A stretch of 7,744 bases of DNA, taken from Bacillota bacterium. Its GTDB lineage: Bacteria; Bacillota; Dethiobacteria; Dethiobacterales; Dethiobacteraceae. Below the pieces are notes generated by a model. That model saw nothing but the letters and a program-made list of their open reading frames with translations. It was not told where the DNA came from and ran no database searches. The stretch is taken from the NCBI GenBank assembly GCA_018725345.1, contig QLUI01000076.1, positions 1 to 7,744 of the forward strand. The letters run 5' to 3'. A program made the position numbers and the translations under genes. Positions 1-4,638 of the stretch are shown piece by piece; the first letter of the stretch is position 1; each line of letters begins with the position of its first letter.

Positions 1-44
1 TATCGTGCGTTAAAAACCTTTTGACCTGAATCAGTAAGTATCAA
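1..44 (-). CDS. 5' end of a second gene sharing the methylase leader (partial, runs off window)
   Basis: A TTG codon at 44-42 is preceded, 8 nt upstream, by a perfect AAGGAGG site (53-59). The 14 visible codons read MILTDSGQKVFNAR, close to the first 14 residues of the adenine methylase encoded just upstream on the same strand (MILAESGQKVFAAQ). The homology covers the ribosome-binding site and start, so this is the true beginning of a translated gene whose body lies outside the window. It follows the methylase stop by 47 bp, so the two are probably co-transcribed. DpnII-type systems carry a second methylase and an endonuclease next to DpnM, so a second methylase or its partner is a reasonable guess, but the visible residues contain no catalytic motif and the product cannot be named. 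Confidence 0.6.
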   Translation of the reverse strand, partial: MILTDSGQKVFNAR

Positions 45-52
45 TGGGTGCG

Positions 53-59
53 CCTCCTT
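53..59 (-). promoter_or_regulatory. Ribosome-binding site fixing the TTG start at 44
   Basis: The minus strand reads AAGGAGG, 8 nt before TTG. The same sequence and spacing occur before the methylase start at 1030, which supports TTG as the real initiation codon in both genes. Confidence 0.75.
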
Positions 60-91
60 GTATTTAGCGGATTATATTTAAGGAAAAAACT

Positions 92-1030
92 TTAAAAATT
101 AGTTACAAGGATTTCGCTTATTCTCCCTCGGGATTCTGCTTTGCTGTTTATCATCCGTGATGCTTCGACTCTCTCTGTTTTATAATTAGAAAATAGTCTA
201 TCAAAAAAATCATCATTTGGATCAACATTTTTGGGGTCAGAATTGCTTGTTATGATTTTTGCTCCTTTAGCGGCTAGCCGGTCAACATAAGTAGCTAATC
301 GTTTTTGTTGCTCATCATCAAATCCAGTCTTTGCATAAGAAGTAAAGTTTGATGTCTTATTTAACGGACGGTAAGGTGGATCAAAATATACTAAAGTGTG
401 CTCATCAATAAAGGATTCAGAATCCGTAAATTGACCACAGACAATTTCAACATTCTTTAATGCTATAGAAACTGCACGCAGGTTTTCCTTATCGCAAATT
501 AGGGGTTTCTTGTAGTCACCAATAGGGACGTTGTATAAACCTTTGCTGTTTACCCGGTAAAGGCCGTTGAAACAAGTGCGGTTTAAAAATATCATTAACA
601 CTGCTTTTCTTTGGCTCTCTAAAGCATTATCATTTATTTTTATGGCATTATATTCGTCTCTCGCTTTATAGTATAAGGCTCTTCGTTCTTCCGCATCAAA
701 AGGTAAAAACGATTCCTGCATGACGGAAAGTTCTGCGATTAATTGTTCCACATTGTCACGTATGGCCTTGTAGGCGTTTATAAGTTCCGGATTGATATCG
801 CTAATATAAGTTTCCTTAAAGTCGTGTCTGCCTATAACATCAAAAAGCACAGCGCCGCCGCCAACAAATGGTTCAGCATATTTAGTAATACTCGAATCAA
901 GCACCGACATATAACGTTCCCTGATTTCTGGGAGTAGCTGTCCCTTTCCCCCAGCCCACTTTAAAAAAGGACGGCTGCGTGATGCGTACTGTGCGGCAAA
1001 AACCTTTTGACCTGATTCAGCAAGTATCAA
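92..1030 (-). CDS. dam: DNA adenine methylase, DpnM/Dam (D12) class
   Basis: Predicted N6-adenine DNA methyltransferase of the alpha class, 312 residues, expected from family membership to methylate the A of GATC using S-adenosylmethionine. The conserved core starts near residue 21 with PFLKWAGGKGQLLPEI. SAM motif I is FVGGG (55-59), followed by RTCFNGLYRVNSKG (151-164), the catalytic DPPY (217-220) with downstream RPLNKTSNFTSY, and the C-terminal RGRISEILVTNF typical of DpnM. All motifs are present, so the enzyme looks intact. The TTG start is chosen because AAGGAGG lies 8 nt upstream and the same start context is duplicated at 44. The first ~18 residues are an extension outside the conserved core and belong to that duplication. 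A stem-loop with a U tract lies just upstream and may limit transcription into the gene. No restriction endonuclease is visible, so it could be an orphan or half of a restriction system continuing to the left. Confidence 0.93.
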   Translation of the reverse strand: MILAESGQKVFAAQYASRSRPFLKWAGGKGQLLPEIRERYMSVLDSSITKYAEPFVGGGAVLFDVIGRHDFKETYISDINPELINAYKAIRDNVEQLIAELSVMQESFLPFDAEERRALYYKARDEYNAIKINDNALESQRKAVLMIFLNRTCFNGLYRVNSKGLYNVPIGDYKKPLICDKENLRAVSIALKNVEIVCGQFTDSESFIDEHTLVYFDPPYRPLNKTSNFTSYAKTGFDDEQQKRLATYVDRLAAKGAKIITSNSDPKNVDPNDDFFDRLFSNYKTERVEASRMINSKAESRGRISEILVTNF

Positions 1031-1062
1031 TGGGTGTGCCTCCTTGTGTTTAGCGGATCATA
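987..1062 (-). repeat. Direct repeat copy 2 (RBS plus first codons of methylase)
   Basis: Same-orientation partner of the repeat at 1-76, offset by 986 bp. It covers the 5' end of the methylase gene and its translation initiation region. Identity drops sharply upstream of 1062 and beyond codon 14 of the gene. Confidence 0.9.
1039..1045 (-). promoter_or_regulatory. Ribosome-binding site fixing the methylase TTG start
   Basis: AAGGAGG on the minus strand, 8 nt before TTG (1030-1028). Confidence 0.8.
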
Positions 1063-1112
1063 AAACAAAAAAGAAACCCGTCAGCAGAGAGTAATTTCTC
1101 TACTAACGGGTT
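1060..1112 (-). terminator. Stem-loop with U-rich tail upstream of the methylase (terminator or attenuator)
   Basis: Positions 1075-1081 (AACCCGT) pair with 1106-1112 (ACGGGTT). After a C·A mismatch, AG pairs with CT, and after a second C·A mismatch AGAGA (1086-1090) pairs with TCTCT (1097-1101). Read on the minus strand, the stem is followed by TTTCTTTTTTGTTTT (1074-1060), which fits a Rho-independent terminator for the winged-helix gene. Only 14 nt separate the U tract from the methylase ribosome-binding site, too few for a promoter, so the methylase must be transcribed through it. It is homologous to the stem-loop upstream of parB. Confidence 0.7.
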
Positions 1113-1170
1113 CTGATTGTTTTCCTAGCAACGGCCCCCATAGCCTAACCCCTGACGCTCCAAGCAGGAG

Positions 1171-1599
1171 CTACAAATTGCTTGCTAGTTCTCTTAAAGC
1201 TTGCTTGAGTTCGCGTCTGGATGCCATGGCTTTTGCGGTATCCCCGGCGTCTCTGATGCCTTCAGCCGTGTTGCCGGCGCTTATCGCCCAACCGGAAAGG
1301 CTTCTGAGCGCACGCGAATAGACAATCCCTAGCTTCTGTGGGTCTCGGTCGCACAGGTTATACACGCCACCAAACCCATGAGCGCGGAAACCCCATTTTC
1401 TGAGCGTCCGGGCAGTCCGACCTACCCGTTCCCGTGCATCTTTGTCGTTGCGATCGAAGAGATGTCTCGCAATTTCCGTTGTGGTCACCCCTGCAGGGAA
1501 ACGGCTCTCCAGCAAGTCGAGCATTTTTTGGGCGTTTGTGGACTTTCGTCTGCGGGCCTCGGCCGCCGTGCTCTGTGTTTGACTAGTTTTTTTGTGCAT
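1171..1599 (-). CDS. Winged-helix DNA-binding protein, function unknown
   Basis: A 142-residue basic protein. After a charged N-terminus (1-20), residues about 22-83 look like a winged helix: NAQKMLDLLESRF, then VTTTEIARHLFDRN, then a basic recognition-like helix DARERVGRTARTLRKWGF, and a wing ending in GFGGVYNL. The remainder is alanine-rich and probably helical. The ATG start has a good AAAGGAG site 7 nt upstream. It lies in a minus-strand run after parB and the excisionase-like gene and before the adenine methylase, with a stem-loop terminator just downstream, so a role as a regulator of this cassette is plausible. I do not recognise a named family, and the fold assignment rests only on the pattern of helices and the wing. 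Confidence 0.7.
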   Translation of the reverse strand: MHKKTSQTQSTAAEARRRKSTNAQKMLDLLESRFPAGVTTTEIARHLFDRNDKDARERVGRTARTLRKWGFRAHGFGGVYNLCDRDPQKLGIVYSRALRSLSGWAISAGNTAEGIRDAGDTAKAMASRRELKQALRELASNL

Positions 1600-1651
1600 G
1601 GTTTAACTCCTTTCTTTTTTGTCGTTTTGGTTGTTTTTCCCGGCAAAATTA

Positions 1652-1738
1652 CGTATTATCGTTTTTAATGACTCGCAATTTCGGTTTTCCAGTGCGTTAT
1701 TAAAGGCGGCGAACAGTCCGGCGTCAAGAATTTCGGGT
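1652..1738 (-). pseudogene. Remnant of the 3' end of a second parB-like gene
   Basis: On the minus strand this stretch reads EILDAGLFAAFNNALE, then, in a shifted frame, GKPKLRVIKNDNT and a stop. The intact ParB-like gene at 2969-4312 ends SILDAGLFASFNSTLE, a 15-residue helix, then GKPKLRIIKNDN. The fragment therefore lacks about 49 bp of the parent sequence, apparently lost between two GGAAA direct repeats, which shifts the frame. Nothing upstream of the ILDAG region survives. It lies between the excisionase-like gene and the winged-helix gene, which suggests that a unit of parB followed by a small DNA-binding gene was once duplicated in tandem here. Confidence 0.8.
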
Positions 1739-1747
1739 AGATATTAC

Positions 1748-1942
1748 TTAACATCGGCGATAGCCTCCTTCTGTGGTGTGACGGGAAAGAAAAGTAGCTA
1801 GCGCAGACTCAGCGACTCGCAAGTGTCCTGCGGCACCTAGCCGGGTGGCGTGTATCTCGCCGCCCTTGATTAGGCGGATAAGGGTAGGGCGACTGATCCG
1901 CAAAATCTGCTGGACTTCGCCGGGTGTGTAGAACTTTTCCAT
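1748..1942 (-). CDS. Excisionase-like small helix-turn-helix protein
   Basis: A 64-residue protein that is almost entirely one MerR/Xis-type helix-turn-helix domain: FYTPGEVQQILRISRPTLIRL (residues about 4-24), a GGEIHATRLG turn, and a wing GHLRVAESALATFL that matches the usual ending of excisionase-family DNA-binding domains. Such proteins bind DNA as recombination directionality factors or small transcriptional regulators. The ATG has an AGGAG site about 10 nt upstream. Before the IS1595 insertion, the gene began 23 bp after the parB stop codon, so it was probably co-transcribed with parB; the transposon now separates it from that upstream promoter. No integrase is visible in the window, so an actual role in excision is unproven. 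Confidence 0.8.
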   Translation of the reverse strand: MEKFYTPGEVQQILRISRPTLIRLIKGGEIHATRLGAAGHLRVAESALATFLSRHTTEGGYRRC

Positions 1943-1961
1943 GGCACCATCTCCTTTTTAT

Positions 1962-1969
1962 TTTTTTAA
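1962..1969. repeat. Target-site duplication, left copy
   Basis: TTTTTTAA directly abuts the left terminal inverted repeat and is identical to 2965-2972. An 8-bp duplication is the expected length for IS1595-family elements. Confidence 0.85.
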
Positions 1970-1992
1970 CCTGCCTATCCACTTGACTAAGG
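1970..1992 (+). repeat. IS1595 left terminal inverted repeat
   Basis: Begins CCTGCCTATCC and ends GACTAAGG. It is identical over 23 bases to the reverse complement of 2942-2964. Confidence 0.93.
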
Positions 1993-1994
1993 TG

Positions 1995-2010
1995 GTACAA
2001 TATGTTGTAC
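1995..2010 (+). promoter_or_regulatory. Dyad upstream of the transposase, possible promoter or operator
   Basis: GTACAA-TATG-TTGTAC is a perfect 6-bp inverted repeat with a 4-bp centre, just inside the left terminal repeat and 7 bp before the first transposase ATG. TACAAT (1996-2001) resembles a -10 box, but no -35 box is correctly spaced within the element. It could be an operator or a structure limiting transposase translation. The function is inferred from position only. Confidence 0.35.
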
Positions 2011-2017
2011 TGATAGC

Positions 2018-2935
2018 ATGAAAGAATATCCTATGACTTTTCGAGAATTTATCAAGAGGTTCCCCGATGAACAACATTGTCGTGACTATCTATATGAGTT
2101 GCGATTCTCTGATGGTTTTGTATGCCCCAAATGCAGTCACGACAAACACTGGAAAATCGGCGAGTTGTTGTTTGAGTGTGCAAAATGTGGTCGTCAGACT
2201 TCCGTAATAGCCGGAACGATATTTCAAGATACCCGAAAGCCACTGATGGATTGGTTTATAGGCATATGGTGGTTATCGACCATGAAAACTGGAGCGAGTG
2301 CACTCGGTTTACAACAAGTTTTAGGGTTGAAAAGCTATCAAACTTCTTGGACTTGGCTGCATAAAATTCGCAAGGCGTTAGTAAATCCAAATCGAAGCAA
2401 ATTGTTGGGTACAGTAGAAATTGACGAAACAATAATCGGCGGTGTAGCCACAGGCAAACGCGGACGTGGTGCGGAAAACAAGGTGTTAGTTATCATTGCG
2501 GCAGAGCTTAACGGAAAGAAAATCGGGCGTTGTCGTATGGGTATAATCTCCGATGCTTCATCTGATTCAATACATCCGTTTATCATCGAAAACATCGAAA
2601 CAGATAGCACCCTCATCACGGATGGCTGGCGTGGTTATAATGGAATCGAAAAGAAAGGCTTTTCGCGAAAAATCCATGTTCAAAAGACAAATCCGAACCA
2701 AGAAGAATTACTGCCTCATATCCATCTGATTGCCTCGCTTCTAAAACGCTGGTTGCTTGGCACACTTCATGGTGCAGTCGAATCTCAACACCTGCAATCG
2801 TATCTTGATGAGTATGTTTTTCGTTTTAACAGAAGAAAATCAGCACAGAGAGGGCTGTTGTTTTATAGAGTTTTGGAATCTGCTATGCAAACAAAAACTA
2901 TCACTTACGAGGAGTTGACCGACCACAAGATATAG
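2018..2935 (+). CDS. IS1595-family (ISXO2-like) transposase
   Basis: A 305-residue DDE-type transposase that would catalyse movement of the surrounding element. It opens with the family's TFREFIKRFPDEQHCRDYL segment, then a zinc ribbon with CPKC (36-39) and CAKCG (54-58). The catalytic core has EIDET (D136) followed by GG and TDGWRGY (D202). Near the C-terminus come LLKRWLLGTLHGAVESQHLQ and YLDEYVFRFNRR (263-274), the family signature, with E265 as a likely metal ligand. Length and motifs indicate a complete protein. ATG 2018 gives the longest frame, but ATG 2033 (MTFREFIKRF) matches the usual family start better; neither has a strong ribosome-binding site, as is common for transposases. Confidence 0.95.
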   Translation: MKEYPMTFREFIKRFPDEQHCRDYLYELRFSDGFVCPKCSHDKHWKIGELLFECAKCGRQTSVIAGTIFQDTRKPLMDWFIGIWWLSTMKTGASALGLQQVLGLKSYQTSWTWLHKIRKALVNPNRSKLLGTVEIDETIIGGVATGKRGRGAENKVLVIIAAELNGKKIGRCRMGIISDASSDSIHPFIIENIETDSTLITDGWRGYNGIEKKGFSRKIHVQKTNPNQEELLPHIHLIASLLKRWLLGTLHGAVESQHLQSYLDEYVFRFNRRKSAQRGLLFYRVLESAMQTKTITYEELTDHKI

Positions 2936-2941
2936 TTGTCG

Positions 2942-2964
2942 CCTTAGTCAAGTGGATAGGCAGG
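2942..2964 (-). repeat. IS1595 right terminal inverted repeat
   Basis: Perfect 23-bp inverted copy of 1970-1992. It begins 6 bp after the transposase coding region. Confidence 0.93.
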
Positions 2965-2972
2965 TTTTTTAA
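2965..2972. repeat. Target-site duplication, right copy
   Basis: TTTTTTAA, identical to 1962-1969. On the minus strand it contains the TAA stop codon of the parB-like gene (2971-2969), so the insertion duplicated the stop region without truncating the protein. Confidence 0.85.
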
Positions 2973-4312
2973 TTGTCGTTTTTAATGATTCGCAACTTCG
3001 GTTTTCCGGCGCGGATAATATCTGCTATGCGGTCAATGCGTTCTATGGCCGTTTCTAATGTTGAGTTGAAAGAGGCAAATAATCCAGCATCAAGGATTGA
3101 AGTTGCGAGTTCTTCTACTTCGTGCCCGCCGCGCACTCGCGCGACTGAAAGAAGATCGTCGGCGTACTCGTCTTCTAACACCTTAAGAGCATCCGCCAAG
3201 GCAAGCGCCGACAAGCTGGCCTTCTCCATTAGGGTGTGACAATTAACGCGTTTCTGATCCAACTTCGGGCGGGGGCGGCTTTTAAGTTTTTCGATTTCTT
3301 TTCTGGCGTGATCCAGGTATCCTTCGAGTTCAAATTGTCTGTTTTCCGATTTTTCAAGGCGCGTCTCTTTGACTACCCTGTCTGCGGCTAGCGCAGCAAG
3401 GCGCTCCGTTAATGCTTCCTGTTCCTTGAGGAGAGTTACCGCATACTTTTTGGTTGCCTCTAACTCTGCTGTTACTGCGGGATCCGGTTTGTAAACAATT
3501 TTTTCTGTTTCTATTTCTATGGGTTTTTGCGCCAGATCCGTAAGTTTTGCCTGCAGCGCGTCTGTCTCAACCTGCTTTTCCTTTTCGAGAGCGACGAGCC
3601 TCGCTTGCAGTTTTTCCTTTTCGGCGCGGGCTATGTCAAGGTCAGAACGCAGAGCTTGGGCATCTTTGACAGATAGGCCACAGACGCCGGTTTCGCCAAG
3701 GACTGAAAGTAGGGATGCCTGCTCCGATGAGGGTAAGAAGGCTAGCGAGTAGGCGGCTGTTTGGCCAAGTGTGCCGGACGAAACCAGGGTTTGCAGAGGG
3801 GGGATCAGGTCGTTGAGCTTGAGAATGTTTTTGGTCGTTCGCACATCTTCGCTAATTGCTTCAGCTACATCTTCTAAGCTTTTTGTGCCAAGGGAAATTA
3901 TTTCCTTTGGCACCTCCGAAATTTTACCAGTATACTGGTTGCCTCTGTCGCCGCCCTTCCCTAGCCGCACACCCCAATACTCCGCCAAAAACCTAGCTCG
4001 CTTTGCTTTCCTGATCGGATCGGTGTCATCTTGGCGTCGCTCTTCGTTGTCGGCGATTAACAGATACTCCGCTTCCTCGGGTGAAATATCTACGACCGTG
4101 ACAGGTACTTTCTCTAGTCCAAGTTCCAGCGCGATGCGCAGGCGCTGGTGGCCCGCTATAACCGTAAAGTCCGGCAGAACCTTGAGCGGGTCCCTGATGC
4201 CGTGGGATTCGATGCTCCGCTTGACTTCCTGGTACTTTTCTTCTGGTAGGTTATCGTAATAACTCTGGTTCTTTGGATGGGGTTTGAGAAGAGAAATAGA
4301 AACTTCGTTCAT
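2969..4312 (-). CDS. ParB-like protein with long coiled coil
   Basis: A 447-residue protein. Residues about 1-95 are a ParB/Srx-type N-terminal domain: SISLLKPHPKNQSYYDNL, then ESHGIRDPLKVL and the nucleotide-binding box IAGHQRLRIALELG (52-65), where GHQR replaces the more usual GERR. About 144-173 (SLEDVAEAISEDVRTTKNIL) fit a helix-turn-helix segment. Residues about 217-345 are strongly heptad-like, rich in E, K, L and A, and probably form a long coiled coil. The C-terminal 100 residues are helical and end in GKPKLRIIKNDN. The family binds specific DNA sites and often uses CTP. No ParA is adjacent, so a regulatory or phage/integrative-element role is as likely as plasmid partition. The ATG has AAGGAGG 7 nt upstream. 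A hairpin with a U tract precedes it, and a partial duplicate of its 3' end lies at 1652-1738. Confidence 0.88.
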   Translation of the reverse strand: MNEVSISLLKPHPKNQSYYDNLPEEKYQEVKRSIESHGIRDPLKVLPDFTVIAGHQRLRIALELGLEKVPVTVVDISPEEAEYLLIADNEERRQDDTDPIRKAKRARFLAEYWGVRLGKGGDRGNQYTGKISEVPKEIISLGTKSLEDVAEAISEDVRTTKNILKLNDLIPPLQTLVSSGTLGQTAAYSLAFLPSSEQASLLSVLGETGVCGLSVKDAQALRSDLDIARAEKEKLQARLVALEKEKQVETDALQAKLTDLAQKPIEIETEKIVYKPDPAVTAELEATKKYAVTLLKEQEALTERLAALAADRVVKETRLEKSENRQFELEGYLDHARKEIEKLKSRPRPKLDQKRVNCHTLMEKASLSALALADALKVLEDEYADDLLSVARVRGGHEVEELATSILDAGLFASFNSTLETAIERIDRIADIIRAGKPKLRIIKNDN

Positions 4313-4350
4313 GTAAAAACCTCCTTACCGTTGATTGAAACACGTCTTTA

Positions 4351-4397
4351 CAAAAACAAAAAGCCGCCAGCGGGGAATTAATCCCTACTGACGGCTT
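4351..4397 (-). terminator. Stem-loop with U-rich tail upstream of parB (terminator or attenuator)
   Basis: AAGCCG (4361-4366) pairs with CGGCTT (4392-4397). After a C·A mismatch, CAG pairs with CTG, and after a second C·A mismatch GGGGA (4372-4376) pairs with TCCCT (4382-4386), leaving a 5-nt loop. On the minus strand the stem runs into TTTTTGTTTTTG. Only 24 nt separate that tract from the parB ribosome-binding site (4320-4326), too short for a separate promoter. It is the same design as the stem-loop at 1075-1112. Confidence 0.7.
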
Positions 4398-4638
4398 CTT
4401 TGGTATCTTTTGTTTGTTCGTATTTGACAGGCAACCCTATCACCGCCTTGATTCTCTATTGTATTTATGATTCCACTGCGAAACCCTTTTTTTCTAGCTT
4501 TTTGCCACAATATATAGTCTCTTAACTTTCACTGGAATACTACATATGGGTAACGGTGGCGCAAATTTGGACTTTCTGTAGTGGAATCAATTATAAGTTT
4601 AATTTTTAATAAAGACTCTTCTATAATTTTCCAATGGT
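4398..4638. other. Intergenic stretch between the methyltransferase remnant and the parB leader
   Basis: No convincing gene lies here. On the minus strand one frame stays open from the methyltransferase end to 4387 except for a single TGA at 4531-4529. It contains residues such as HWKIIEESLLKIKLIIDSTT and PNLRHRYPYVVFQ but has no start codon or ribosome-binding site, so it may be a decayed gene. An inverted repeat also spans 4468-4589. I see no clear terminator for the methyltransferase remnant and no well-formed promoter for parB. Confidence 0.4.
4468..4589. repeat. Possible small inverted-repeat element, 122 bp
   Basis: TGATTCCACTGC (4468-4479) and GTAGTGGAATCA (4578-4589) are inverted copies with 11 of 12 bases matching, enclosing about 100 bp of AT-rich sequence. 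The layout resembles a miniature inverted-repeat element. The flanks (TTTA and ATTA) do not form a perfect duplication, so a chance repeat cannot be excluded. Confidence 0.3.

Larger units (their letters stand above)
1..76 (-). repeat. Direct repeat copy 1 (RBS plus first codons)
   Basis: Positions 12-76 match 998-1062 in the same orientation with 5 mismatches in 65 bases. Similarity continues more weakly to position 1. The repeat spans the spacer, the Shine-Dalgarno site, the TTG start and about 11 codons. Confidence 0.9.
1970..2964 (+). mobile_element. Intact IS1595-family insertion sequence, 995 bp
   Basis: The element is bounded by 23-bp perfect terminal inverted repeats (1970-1992 and 2942-2964) and a perfect 8-bp target duplication, TTTTTTAA. 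It carries one transposase gene that fills most of its length. Perfect ends, a perfect duplication and an uninterrupted transposase point to a recent and possibly still mobile insertion. It is oriented opposite to the surrounding genes. The right duplication copy contains the parB stop codon, so parB keeps its full length. Removing the element and one duplication copy rejoins parB to the excisionase-like gene. Confidence 0.95.

Noticed and set aside
1157..1171. A small stem GCTCC-AAGCA-GGAGC at the end of the winged-helix gene
   Set aside because: Five base pairs with no U tract after it; the larger stem-loop at 1075-1112 is the more credible terminator.
1378..1668. A 96-codon plus-strand open frame opposite the winged-helix gene
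   Set aside because: The minus-strand gene has a good ribosome-binding site and a recognisable fold pattern; the plus-strand frame has neither.
3771..4259. A 162-codon plus-strand open frame opposite the parB-like gene
   Set aside because: It is serine- and arginine-rich, has no recognisable domain, and lies entirely antisense to a well-supported ParB-domain gene. It is a coding shadow.
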